A stretch of 64,000 bases of DNA from Puffinus mauretanicus (taxonomy: Eukaryota > Chordata > Aves > Procellariiformes > Procellariidae). Location of the stretch: the NCBI GenBank assembly GCA_023333565.1, contig JAJKFH010002781.1, positions 700,501 to 764,500 of the forward strand. Direction: 5' to 3'. Under the pieces are notes generated by a model. That model saw only the letters and a program-made list of their open reading frames with translations. It was not told the origin of the DNA and ran no database searches. Below are positions 12,422-25,567 of this stretch, one piece after another. Within the stretch, counting starts at the first letter, position 1. Each line of letters starts with the position of its first letter. Position numbers and translations under genes: made by a program.

Positions 12422-15400
12422 TAATTGGAGAAATATTTTAAAAAAAAGAGAAAGAAATGCTTTGAGCTTTACTTACACCCCCTCCCCCCACCAAATTAAT
12501 GATCTGAACTGCCCCCAAAATTCCAAGTTTTACTCTCACTGTAAAAATGGGTTTTGGATTTAGCAGAGCTTATCCATCATATAATGATAAAATATTTTTG
12601 TTTTTTCCTGCTGTCTTCTGTTCGTTCTTACTGAGATTCTTCTTCTTCTCCGTTCACTTTCTTTTCTTCATCTGGTACTTCTCTGGTATTAGGGCCATTC
12701 ACATGGCCCCTAGATGAGCATAATCTTTGCAGGGGAGAGATATGTCAGCAGTAGTAAGAAGTAGCTATGGCTGCAGTATACTGTACTCTACCTACTCTCA
12801 ATTAAGGTATGGTTACTATTAACAGCAGGACTCTGTGTGTGTGTGTGTCTAAGTATGGACAGCCTTCAGGGTACAGCTAAAAGAAGAACCAGAGACTTCT
12901 AACTGTTCCTGTATCTGCACAGAATTTGATTCAGTCCATGTGATACTTTGGGCAGACAACCTAAAATGGTTCTTGTATATTGATAACTATGATCTGGCAT
13001 CTGAAAGTCAAGTATAGTTCCCCTTCTATTCTTCACACAGTATGAACGTTTGCCTCTGTAAATCCTGGAATGTTTTAATTTTCAAATTAAGTTGTCAAGG
13101 AACAGGTTCATATTCCTCTTGGTTGGAATTTAACTTCATTCTTCACCTATAGCACAAAGAAATAGTTTTGGTAGAACGTTTAAATAATCTCTTTCCCTTA
13201 TAATTTTCCTATAATATCATTTCCAGGGTATCAGAACATTTCTTAGTTTTAAGCAAGAGTTATCCCATCATCTTTTTTCCAGAGATAAGAATCACACTGT
13301 GTATTCTCTTCTGTTTTTACAAATATATACAGAAATACTTATTTAAAGAAAGCTAAGTTAAACAAATGAAAACGCCTTATTTTCTGGACTAATTCATGAC
13401 CTAATCTTATAATGGACCTTAAGAAAGCTGGTTCTCTATCTTGCAGGAGAGCTTTAATCTTATTGTAGAGAGTTTCATTGTACCTACAGGTTTATCCTTC
13501 AAGCCATCCTTCAACCTAGAGCTTTAGGCGAGTTTTCATATATTGCCAAACACCTCAAAGATAACAACCTTGGACTCAATTCTCTTTAAGTTATATAAGC
13601 AGAGAGAGGTGCAGATAGGTATTTTTGAAAATTTTGTAGGGCACTCAGCAGACTAGTCCTGTAACTCATTGAAATTGGTGTGAAACAGACATTGAATCAA
13701 CTCTGGTACAACTGAGAAAATCCTTCTTTGTACCTGTGCTTGCTATTTAATGCCTAAATAAATTTGAAAACCTGGCCTTTAGATCTTGAGGTCAACTCAA
13801 AAAGCTGTGCAAGAACAGCATATAGAAGGAAGACCTGGCATCCTTGTATTACTCTGCGTTGCTGAAGAAACAGTAGTAAGATGGACTTGATGAGGTAACT
13901 CATTTATGTGCACATTAGTATGTTAGTTATCAGTGCTTTTAATATGGGATTATCAGTAAAACATCTTTTGTGTTTTGAGTAACAGTGATATAAAAGCTAA
14001 GGTAAAATAGTATCATGCTACTTGCTTTCAGATACATTTACCTCACTTTTATTAATGACTTCCTCAACTTTGAAGCATTTTCTGTAGAACTTGGAAGCAT
14101 AATATTTAACTAAAGTTTTATGCAGTCCTCTAAAAGCCCAGAGATTTTACCTGTAAATCTGAGAAATCATTGAGGGAATATAAGAAGAATGGTGGGGTAA
14201 TAATACTTCTTTTCAGAAATTTAATAGTCCAGAGGCGTTAAAAGGGAGATGGAATGGTGGAAGAGTGTATTAGCATAAAGAATGAACAAAGTACTATGCT
14301 GAAGTTTTTTGGCAGGTCATCCAGCTTTTGGTAGGTTGATCTCTCCATTATTCAACATCACTTCCAGTGTTGTAGAGAGATTTTTAACTAGAAACAGAGG
14401 AATGTGAATCAGAAAGTATAGATCATCAAGATGCGCCAGTGCAACTGCACATATCCACTACTCATAGATGCACATTTTCTCAGCAATTTAAGATACTTCT
14501 TACCCTTCTTAACAAACTCGGTATCTCTGGTAACATGATGCCCTAACAATTAAGGCAAAACAGAAAAAAACATTCTTTCATTTCAAGTAGCATTGAATTC
14601 ACCTGGAACATTGTAAAAATTCATTGTCAGTAAGGTACTGGTAATAAAACCAGTTCATGATACCAGTGCTATCAACCAAATCAAGTATTGCCCTTAGGCC
14701 ACATAGCCAAAAGTTTTTAGCAATGTATGTTTTACCGCATACATCCACAATCTCTGTCTTTATTAGAAAAGCTGCATGTACAAGAGCAAGTATCTGCACA
14801 CTGATCAAGACGGTATAGGAAACTGACTGGCAGCGTATAAGAAGATGGAAAGATCTTTACCCCAGAATGCCTGATGTTGCCTCTCTGTGCTGTGTCCACA
14901 GACATGAGGTCTGCCCTGCTGTGAATCTGGAGTAACACAATTAAATCAATGGAATTACTCTGGATTTTCTCCAACTCAAGGGCATGCAGCTTTTGGCAGT
15001 GGGTACTCAGCAGCTCATAGAAACCTGACCCACACACTGTGTATTGGCACAGATCTCTTTTAGCTCATTTCTGACAGTTTTATTAAGTAAAGTCAACTTA
15101 AACAAATTGGTGCATGATTTTACTTCAGTGACTCCAGAAAACTCAATTTCTGGAACTACTGTTTTGGAGGTCCACAAGAACCGAGAACCTTATACATAAT
15201 AATATAAATATAAATATACATATAAATATAAATATTTATAAACTATATGTCTCCCTATATATAAACATCTAGTTAATTAAGCCTACAAAATACTCAAACG
15301 TACATATGTGACCAATGTTTTAAATTGAGATAACATCTTATAAAACAGAGAATCAATGAAGAGGAGGATTCAGTGCTTGAAATCAATCCAGTTGCATGTC

Positions 15401-18400
15401 AGGAATGCACACCATGTTTATAGGACTAAAAATCTTTGTTTTGAAAATGCTGACATGTTTTTCCACCTGTCTACTCCTGCACATTGTCTGAGCACTTTCC
15501 AAGTGTACTTCAAATTATTAGCTGCAAACAGATTTCAACAGTATAATTTGTTACATATGCATTAGTCAGTAAAGGGATGACAATGATTGATTTTCTTAAT
15601 GACAACAATTTGTCTGAAAATTTGCTCTCAATTGTTTCTTCTGCCTAATTTCCCTTAATCTTTGTTTAAAGTATCTTAGGAGAGCTTTATTTTCTAGAAA
15701 GTGGGAAAATATTTCTTCTAAAATTTCTTAGGATCTATGGGTGTACAGAAACTGGAAATGACGACATAGGGCTGATTGGTATCCTTTTTTTGAGCCATGA
15801 AACAGGTGAAAATTAAATGCATATCTGCGTTTCCTCTGGATTCAGCCCTCAGAAAGCAGTGAAAGATACTGATGACCAAATGTGCCTAATGATCAGTGCA
15901 AAACAGGAGATCAAATCCTTGTGTGTACGTACTTAGGTGATTCTCTCAAACAGCTAGCACTTGATGGATAGTCACTGCAGTGGTATCCTTCCCTCCGTTT
16001 TGGGAAACCTACAGGCTCTCTGCTTTGAGTGAAAGGGACTTGTTGAGACCAGATGAACAGTTACTCCCTCTCTACCAAAGACAGCTAAGACCTGCAGGTA
16101 AGGACATGGACGTAATTCTGTGCTGGTGGTTAGAGGCTGATGGTTGCAAAGGAATTAGACAGACAAGGTGAAGCAAAGAGGTTACCAGGCAGAGGAGCAA
16201 CTTGAGCCCTTATTCTTCAGATGTTCACCAGGGAGTCAATGCACTCAGCCTTAAATGGACAGTGAGGGCAGCAGGAGTCAAACTCGGTGGAAAAATTAGC
16301 AGGAAGAAGGACACTTGCTCTGCTATAAAAGCAACAGATCAAATTTTCTCAAAAGTCAAACTGAATCTTGTTTACCTCATCAGTCTGAATATTTTATAAT
16401 ACCAGATATTACTGTGGGTGTCTGAGCAAGCCAGGCTAATCTTGTAAAGATTAGTTGCTGTGAGACATTTCCCCTCACGTGCACATCAGGTCCCATTATC
16501 CTCAACAGGGAAGTTGAAAGTAACTAAAAGTAGAAATGAGGAAGAAACAATGAAGTATGTTAATGGATGGTTTTCGTTTTACTGAAAACTCTCAGGGCAG
16601 CCAATTTAGAGGAGGGAGGGTGAATGCCTTTGATTTTCTTGCTTTATTATGCCCTTTTTGGGTGAAGGAAATTCAAGTCTGTTAATACGTTCAAAAGCAG
16701 AACGTCTTTTTAATGGAGGACTATATATTGACAATATATTGCCTAGTAGTAGAAATTGTCTGGAATTATCAACAATAGCTCAGCACTGATTTGTCATGCT
16801 TTCTTTAAGATCAAAAATGATCACATATAAGCCTTTCCTTATTGGACTCAAATATCTAGCCAAATAGGTAGTGGTGAAGCTAGCAATTACCTAGCTGGCT
16901 TTAAGGTATTTATAAGGTGAAAACACCTTTCATTCAAATACTACCTAGGTAAAATTTGGCCTCTGAAATCAACTGTAAAACTCCCATCAGCTTCAAAGGA
17001 ACTGGAATGTCAGCCTTACCATTAGTTTCAGTAGAGGATCAGTTCCGAAGAATAAAAAGTCTTTGATGTTCCTTCATGGCAAAACCCTTTTTTGGGACTC
17101 TCAACCTTTGAAAAATGGTAAAAACTCCCTTATGTGGAAATGGTCTTGTAACTCTTTTGTAGATTTCACTTGATGAATATTTGCAGCAAGGACTAGCGCA
17201 TTCAAGATAGAGTACAAGGCCTGACTCAAGAAATTGTTAGCTCTAGGGCCATTCTTCTGGTTGGCATTTGATAGATGCTCTAGTGAAAGTGGTAGGTCTA
17301 TTTTACAGTACAGGCAGTCCAGAATCTGTAATGGTCTTCCTCAGCTGAGAGAGTCTCCTGTTAATTAATATTGTTCCAGCAGACACTGTGTCTCTCCTTG
17401 CCCCTTCTCACACCACCCTCCCTTTCTCCCTGCCTCAGTTTATATAGGCTAAATTAAGTTCCCAGACAGAGGCTGCAAGCTCAGTCTCATCTCTGCTTTT
17501 GGAGATTTCCTTCAGCTGAACACCGAGGCATAGAAAAGGGTTTCAGTCCATTACAGGTGCCTCAGGAAGAGTACCAGCTCTTTTTCCTCTCTATATACAC
17601 AAGGAGCAAATCCTATGGTATCAGTCAGGTTCCTGTTGTTCCCCCCTGCAAAAGAAATTCCTCACTGCCGACCAGCAGATTTCAGCTGCATAAACTTTTT
17701 AATGGCAATTAAAAATATGTTGTGCTCTGATGACTCACTGAAGCTCTACGCATTGAAGCTTCCAACTTTGGAACCTAGTTGTATTTCCTAACTATAGTTG
17801 GAGTTATAATCTCATCACTTCTACCAAGATGCAACTAGGATGCAAGACATTGTAACAAAAATAATAAAACCCAAATATAAACTCTCCCCAGCTTTCAGAT
17901 TCCCAGATGATCAAGGGAAGAGGACTCACAGGAGAAAATAATTTCTTCACATTTACAGCATGGAATTTATCACCCTAACTGACCCAAGTAAACTTCTGTA
18001 CTTCATAGTTATTTAAACAATCTAAAAAAAATTTAAACCAACACAAAGCCTGACACTCCTTTACTCATGGTTGTTATGAAAGACCTAACAAAAAAAAATA
18101 TAAAATTTGATAGCTTGATGTTACTATTTTAATTCTGGTAATATGAGCTCCAGCAGTAAGTACCTCTTGCATGAATATTAGTACTTTCCACTGTAACATC
18201 TAAGCCTAATGAAAATTTTTCCTTTCTTAAAGGCTGTGTTACTGATGTTCACATTCTTCATGCTCAAAATGACAGATACAGGCATTTGAAATTAATTATT
18301 TCAAACCATTATTACATTATTATCTGTTTATCTGCTGGTTTTGGTTTTTTTTTTTTTTTTTTTTAAAAAGTACTTAAAATCAAGTCAGCAGCAGTATCTA

Positions 18401-19469
18401 TTGCATGATTTACAATGACACTTAAAATCACTTCTCTATCCTCTGTTCTGTTTATTCCATTTCACTAATGTCTTGAAGGTAGAAATAGCTCTTTTATATT
18501 TATATTCTTAAATGCTGGAACTTACATCCATAGAAGTAATATGTGTTCCTCTCCACTTAAAATTTATCTCAGCAGAGTTTGAGAGTCATTTTGATTCAAT
18601 GCCATTCTTCCTCTTCGTTGGTTTAGTTTATCTATCTTATGAAGTTTTTTGAGAGACGTATCAACTTTCAGTACCTTGTTGTTAGACAGAGGTTCTGTAT
18701 TGCCTATGAGAATCTTCTCCTGTTCTCTGATACTTTAGTTTAACAGGTGGGCTTTTCGGATTTACTTTTACAAATGACACATTTGTATGGGACATATTTT
18801 GTTTTCTGCAAGGTAACCCTTTCTTTCTTACACCTGACACCTTGCTGATACATGAATGTGTGCGAGAGAAGTCTTTGATAACTTCTTTCTCACGTATCTT
18901 GGAAAAAAAGAATGTATATCTTAATTCAGCCAGTTTCTATGATATTCTCAATTCCTTAGTTACACGTCAGCCTTACATCTGTGTTAAAGATTTCACAAGA
19001 CTTCTTCTAATTATGTGTCTGGATTGTGCAGACTCAGTGCTTTCAACTTCAGAAATATTTCACTGTGAAAAAAAAAAAGGAAAAAAGAAAAGAAAAAACC
19101 AACAATAATATTTCAAGCTCAGAATTTAACAGCCTTCTTCCATACAGTGCAGTTTCTCAAGTCCACATGAGCTGTTTATATCTGTTCCTTCCTGACTTGC
19201 CTTTCTACCCTAACTCTCTTCAGCTGGCCTTGAGGAAAAAAAAAAACCAACAACCTACATATGAACAAATAACCTCTGACTTCTTAAATAAAATGCCATC
19301 AGAGTCCAGCTGGCCTATCTCAAAAGAAATAAAAGGAGTTTGAACAAGAAAATGCTATGGTCTTAGAGATGCATAACTAATGTTCCCCAGTTCTCTCATG
19401 TCACATTAATTGATTTATCCTGCTATGTCATGCTTTCCTTCCCAAAACCATTAGGTTATTCTGTATGAC
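12419..19469. other. Long non-coding stretch with minor simple repeats
   Basis: No gene or recognised transposon. Minor items are a (TG)n run at 12834-12848, an AT-rich tract at 15195-15250 containing the palindrome TATAAATATTTATA, and a run of 20 T at 18345-18364. A CAG/GTAAGG donor-like site near 16097 and a pyrimidine-rich TTTATATAGG promoter-like motif near 17438 stand alone without supporting exons. Confidence 0.5.
15195..15250. repeat. AT-rich (TAAATA)-type low-complexity tract
   Basis: Repeated ATAAATATA units ending in the perfect palindrome TATAAATATTTATA. Confidence 0.75.
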
Positions 19470-19982
19470 TGTCCTGGTTTCGGCTGGGATAGGGTTAAAT
19501 TTCTTCCTAGTGCTGTGTTTTGGATTTAGTATGAGGAGAATGTTGATAACACACTGATGTTTTCAGTTGTTGCTAAGTACCCTCCTAGTCCAAGGACAGC
19601 TCCCATGCCTACTGACTGAGCTAGGTACACAAGATGGGAGGGAACATAATCAGGACAGCCAGCCCAGCTGGCCAATGGGGTATTCCATACCATGTGACAT
19701 CATGCTCAGTTTATGAATGGTAGGCATGATCCAGGAAGTAGCGATTGCTACTTGGTCATCGGTCAGAGTGGGTGGTAAGCAATTGCATTGTGCATCACTC
19801 AATTTGTATATTCTATCATTACCATTATTATTTTCCCTTTTCTGTTCTATTAAACTGTCTTTATCTCAGCCCACGAGTTTTTCTTACTCTTACCCTTCCG
19901 ATTCTCTCCCCGTCCCACCGGGGAGGGGGAGTGAGCGAGCAGCTGCGTGGGGTTTGGCTGCCTGCCAGGTTAAACCATGACA
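19470..19982 (+). mobile_element. Solo LTR of an endogenous retrovirus
   Basis: A 513-bp LTR runs from TGTCCTGGTTTC to TTAAACCATGACA, so it has the TG...CA ends expected of an LTR. The flanks ATGAC and ATGAT would be a 5-bp target duplication with one difference. Inside are a CRE-like TGACATCA at 19695-19702 and an ATTAAA polyadenylation signal at 19859-19864. The place where the 49626 copy has TATATAAG reads TTTATGAA here, so the TATA box looks decayed. No primer-binding site, gag or pol follows, so it is a solo LTR. A 5-bp duplication would suit an ERVL-type element. The exact family needs a library search. Confidence 0.85.
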
Positions 19983-22900
19983 ATGATGTTTTGGTTTGAT
20001 GCAGTCATCACTATTATCAGAGGGTGTTTTTCAACGTCATTTTACCAGTCTTTATGCTTTTTTCTGTGTTTCCTGATCTGTCTATTTTGCAGTTTCTCTG
20101 CTACTAGTCTCTATTTCTCTCCCTGCAATCCTACAGGCTCTGTGTGTGTGAAAATCTGGAGTAAGTCAAGTAAACAAAATTTGATTAATTAAGTGCAATT
20201 GTTAAATAACAGCAGAAAAAAGGAAATAATTGGATCCATGGAAGATATGTCTTCCTGTCTGAATCAGATGAGTCTGTTCAGTGCGGAGGCCACCTCTTGT
20301 TTATTTTTCAACAAATAAAAAAAAATTATCTATATTCAGAATCTCAGCACTGACTGCTGTTAATAATTCTTTCTTTATAGAAGAAATAATTGAACACTAC
20401 TTGTTATAAATGAAATTGTAATTACATTCTCATTATTACGTTGGCACCATTTTCTTGGATAACAAGTTTCCTGAAGGTGTAATTTTAACCTCTAATTTTA
20501 ATTTTAATAAAATACTCGATGCATTGAGACCAGCTGTTGTTTTGAAGGAAAAAAAAAAAAAACCCAGGAATGCAGGATTCGCATCTTTTTGTCCTTTTTT
20601 TGGAAATGCTCATGGAATTGTAAGACTGTGTAGAAATATGTTAGTGTTAGGTATCCAACAAACACAGCCTTCAAACCTAACGTGTTTACAATGTCCCTCA
20701 TGAGAGTGGGTGTGAGGCCTCATGCCGACTCTGAAGTTTCCAGGAACTGGAACTTTTGCAGATATGAAAAATTTATGGGGGAGACCTGCTTTTCACAATT
20801 GCTCTAAGGATGTGTCAGGTAACTGGGGTCAAAGGAGTGTCCAGTGAGGTGGTGATGCAGCAAAAAATTATGTCAACCACATATTGGCTACTAGCTGCTA
20901 AGGAGATCAGCTTTTCCATTGTCGTTTTCCAAACTTCTGATGGTCACATGGATGGAGATACATCCTGTCCTTGTGTGACTACAGGACCTGTACACATCCC
21001 CATGTATCAACTTACTCAGAGGTTTTGCGGAAGTTATATTATAGCAAGGCCATGTTAATTTACGAATAAAAAGTGCTCTTCTGAGGCCAGATTTTGCTCT
21101 TGATGATGATCATATTTCTTTGACATAGGTTTGATAAAATCAGCCTTATTACACCACGCTTCAAAGCATAGCTTTGATCAGCACAGTGCATCTAGGAAGA
21201 TCATAATATCACTGGTCAGTGTTCCCTTTGAACTCTCTGGTACAAGTAACAGCACCAGAAATTATCTGTGTCTGTTTCAGGAAAAAAGAGATCCCTATGT
21301 GCGTTAGAAATACATGAACACCTATGTCTCCATTCCCAAGAAAGAAAGCACCTCAAACCCCACATAATACTAACCAATGTAATAAGTTCTGGTGCTCCCT
21401 AAAGAAGGATTTTATTGTCATGCAGAAGACAGATGCAGACGTAGACTGGGAAGCTTGCAGAACTCAAGCATCCCCATATGGAGCTACAATACACAGGCCA
21501 GCATCCAGCACCCACAGCCCTGCACACAGTCTGCCAGTACGTGACTGCATACTAGCAAACATCTCACAAAAGCTGTCATATGGGAGAGACACCAAAATGA
21601 GTTCTCTAGCTCACACTGGAAGTATTTTTCTGGCTTCTGTAACTTGGCTCCTCTCAGCCAGATTTCTCCCATAAGATCCCTTTTTCTCTGTTCCCCAGGC
21701 ATGTTCAGGCTAGCACTTGTTTTTTTCAGTTTGTCCATGTTTCCTGGTACTGTCCCTGAGAGACTATTTGTTTTTCAAGTGGAGATGAAGGAATCTTTCT
21801 TTCATTTCCAAATCCTATGATCTTTGCCACAACTCCAAGACAGCTGCACTTGACAAATTCACATGCTTCTGAGGGGGGAAAGAAAGCATTCAAGCTAATT
21901 GAGGAAACACAGAGGTACAAAATACATTTTATGCTCTAAAAGAGACGTTACAGTGAGTAATTAAAAGAAATGTTTTCTTCAGCTTCTTTAATGCAACACT
22001 TATACCCACAAATAATATTTTAATTTTTTTTTTTTCCTAAAATGTTTCCAACTGTTCTTTTGTATGGTCAAGTCCTCCAAATATAACATTTTTATAACAT
22101 TCTTTCTCAAGTCATACAGAGAAAAAAATAATAATTAAAAAATTCTTCCCACTATACTAGAAAAAAAAAAAAAAGTAGTGTAAGAAAATGAACAAATGGT
22201 GTCCAGGATTACGTATGTGAATGTCAGCATTTTCCCAGGCTCTCATATCAAACTTATTTCATTTGGAAAACACAGGCAGAAATAGATTATGTGAAGGTTT
22301 GCCATACAAAACAGACTGATTGTCCCCTGAAAGGATGATTGCCCACAGGAGAAGGAAGTTGCTCCTTCTTTCTCTGTGTGGAATTGTAAAATTCACTACC
22401 TGAGATTTGAATCATGACCAAATCAAACACGAAGGGAGCGCAAGTCTCCAGAAAATTTTTATTTCCATATAAGTTTGTTCCTGAGACTTCATTTCTGAAA
22501 CCCTATAGAGAAATTTAGCTTAGTAACACATTATGTCGTATGGAGTAATCATGCATTTTGTTATACCAGGCTGGATGCCATTTATGGAATATTTTTGATA
22601 TAGGACTAGAAAAAAGATTAAAGTTAGTTATAGGTATAAGTAGCTATCTAATATATCTACTGTATCTATATAGTAGTATTGTGGCTACCACAATTGTGGG
22701 TTGGCATAACATCAACAACTTCTTGTTTTACTTTGCTTATGCAGCTTGAGAGTCTCCCACCTTCCATTGGTCATCTTAGATCCAGATTTTTTTGTTTTCT
22801 TCATATTAGCAGCTCCTTTATCCTAGAAATTGTTACACTTAATTTTTTCCATGCTGCACACAGTTTTTGTGTCTCACTCACTGCATGAAATTTTCTGTAA

Positions 22901-24976
22901 ACTCATTCAAGTATTTATGTGGTTTAGAAACATGCATAAGCTGCAAAGCATAAGCTGCAATTTGTTTTTAGCCAGTACTGTTTCCAAGAGCTTCTAATTC
23001 TATGAAACTAGGTTAACTAAAAAAAAAAAAAAGTATGTTTCTTCATTGTATATATAAGTATGCAAACAAGAAAATAAACCCAGAAGCTTGTCCAATGCCA
23101 TACAGATTTCTTATATCTGTAATAGATCCAGCTTGCATTTGTTAAGTGTCAACTCAATTTTTCAATTGGAAAGCCAGCCTGTCCCTCAAACTCTGTATTT
23201 TCTTCAGTTTTATTAAATAAGTGTGTAAGAAATCAAATGGGGGAAGGAAAAGAAGAGTGGAGGTAAAAACCCAGACCCATATATTTCACAAAATACTGAT
23301 TTGATCCTCTAAGAAAGTAAATCCTAAGGTCTCAAATTGTACTTTTAGATGTGGAACATGAAGCTGTGAAATAACTGAGGGATCTTTACTGTGTACTTTT
23401 GTTTGCATGAAGTTGCTTTATGCTTCAAGGAATAAGAACCTTATGTTGAATTTTACTGAAATGCCATTAGGTTTATGACTTGCAGACATTTGCACATATG
23501 TTGGGTAGAATAGCTTTCAGTGAATGAAACAAAAGCAATGCAGGCATAAATGAGTGTATTTTAATTAACCTACTTTTTGTACCCTGAAATTATCTTGCTC
23601 TTGTAGCAGCTGCATAAGTTTATGCTTTCATACATATTAGTGAAAAAACCTAAACTCTTCTAAACTAAAAGTCACTTGAGTAAGCAGGTGCCAGTTTTTT
23701 TTTATTATTATTTTACCAGCTGAAGAATGTGAATTTCAATATAAGTTTAACTACAAAATGTTGGACATAAAAGAAGTAACTGAAGTAAAGAGGATCATGA
23801 TCCACATGGGAAAGGTCTTAATTTCCCATCTTTGCCTTAAAGTAGATGATGCTGAGCAGTCATAAAGTAAGAGCCAAGGACTGATACCTAGATCATGGTG
23901 AATGTACTCTACTTGTATGAATATAGCTCCCTATAGAAGGAAAGTTGGAACTACTGAGTTTCCTCATCTTCCTCAGAGTCTCTGAAGTTAGTGCTAATTT
24001 TCCCTTCTGTTGCCAGAGATTTTCAATTCTTAGTGCTTTTGAGATGAATGGGCGATGAGCTGAACGTGAATTACACTGAAATAATGAGCAAAATGCCTAT
24101 TCCTTTATTCACTGTGAGCACTGTTAAACCCAAGGTGATCTGGGATTCTTCTTTCATCACTACTGTAAGGTTTTCTCATTTTCCTGTTTTATATTAAAGG
24201 TCATTCTCAATTACAGTTTGATCCCAGAATGGCTTTTCAGTAATTGACACAAAAGATGGGGAAGTTAATTTCAAATAACCAGATGTTACACTTACGGCCC
24301 AAATAAAAAAAAAAACAAAAAAACACCACTAATACGCAATTAAAAACAAATAATTTCATAAAACAGTGACATTAATCCATTGACCTGTGTCTTGACTTTC
24401 AAGCATGCCTCGTGAATATAGATTCTAACCTGGCAGTTAAGGTCTGTGATGGAGCAAACAAGGTGGTCCTAGGCAGACTCCATTGGAAACAGAATCTCCC
24501 TTGATCTTTTCTGGTTGAAAAGGTTTAAAAGTGACTTAAGGAGATTTCGCTTTTGTCAGATTGAGACACGCTGCAGATGACTCTTCATGGGCTTGTCTTC
24601 AACCGTTGAATTTTCATACACTGGAGTAAAGAAAAATCTTAGATGGGACATTAAAAACTCCACACTTAAAAAAAGTCTTCAGTTTGAAAAGGTCAGAAAG
24701 TGTCCATTTCATGGTTTTCTTAGAGCACTGGTTACCCACCATCCCACCAGGCTCTGAAGTTGCCACATAGACTCCAGCTTCTGTGCTTGATTTCTATGTC
24801 AGCCTATTTGTCAATGTGCTGGAAGTTGGGATTGACACTTTTAATTTTATTTTCTAAACCCAAATATTTTGATAATGTCTGATTCAAAATTTCACATTTG
24901 GAAGAATAAAGAAAATATAATTTTTAAAGAAAAATTCTTGTAGCGCTACGTTTTATGGTAGCAAATTACAATTTAT
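19983..24976. other. Non-coding DNA between two LTRs
   Basis: No internal retroviral coding sequence was recognised here, so the LTRs on either side, which face each other, are not the ends of one provirus. There are chance frames up to 116 codons (21324-21674), not recognised. A-runs occur at 20551-20562 and 22161-22174. Confidence 0.5.
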
Positions 24977-25567
24977 TGTGGATTAACCCCAGTAGGTAGC
25001 TAAGCCCCATACAGCCAGTCGCTCACTCCCCCCCGGTGGGGTGGGGGAGAGAATTGAAGGGTAAAAGTAAGAAACTCGTGGGTTGAGGTAAAGACAGTTT
25101 AATAGGTAAAGTAAAAGCTGCGCACACAAGCAAAGCAAAACAAGGAATTTATTCACTACTTCCCATCGGCAGGCAGGTGTTTGGCCATCTCCAGGAAAGC
25201 AGGGCTCCATCACGCGTAATGGTTACTTGGGAAGACAAACACCATCACTCCGAATGTCCCCCACTTCCTCCTTCTTCCCCCAGCTTTATATGCTGAGCAT
25301 GATGTCATATGGTATGGAATATCCCTTTGGTCAGTTGGGGTCAGCTGTCCCGGCTGTGTCCCCTCCCAACTTCTTGTGCTTCCCCCAGCATACTCGATGG
25401 CTGGGCAGAGTGAGAAACAGAAAAGGCTTTGACTCTGTCTAAGCCCTGCTCAGCGATAGCTAAAACATCCCTGTGTTATTGACACTGTTTTCATCACAAG
25501 TCCAAAACATAGCACCATACCAGCTGCTATGAAGAAAATTAACTCTATCCCAACCAAAACCAGTAAA
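24977..25567 (-). mobile_element. Solo LTR, minus strand
   Basis: Read on the minus strand, this LTR ends ...TTAATCCACA and begins near 25567 with a decayed CTGGTTTTGG start. Its minus strand carries a CRE-like site (25300-25307), an intact TATA-like motif (25285-25292, CATATAAAG in sense) and an ATTAAA signal (25098-25103). It shares with 40772-41330 a distinct mid-region (ACTTCCCAT, CCATCTCCAGGAAAGCAGGG, CATCACGCGTAA) that the two plus-strand LTRs lack, so it belongs to a second subfamily. No target duplication is visible, perhaps because the 3' boundary on the right has mutated. Confidence 0.85.

Noticed and set aside
16090..16110. Splice donor CAG/GTAAGG
   Set aside because: An isolated motif with no matching acceptor or conserved frame. 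Such matches are expected by chance.
16723..16738. Small palindrome TATATTGACAATATA
   Set aside because: Short AT-rich palindromes of this size are common in this base composition.
17395..17470. Promoter with TTTATATAGG after a CT-rich stretch
   Set aside because: The surroundings show no LTR ends, CpG island or downstream exon, so it stays speculative.
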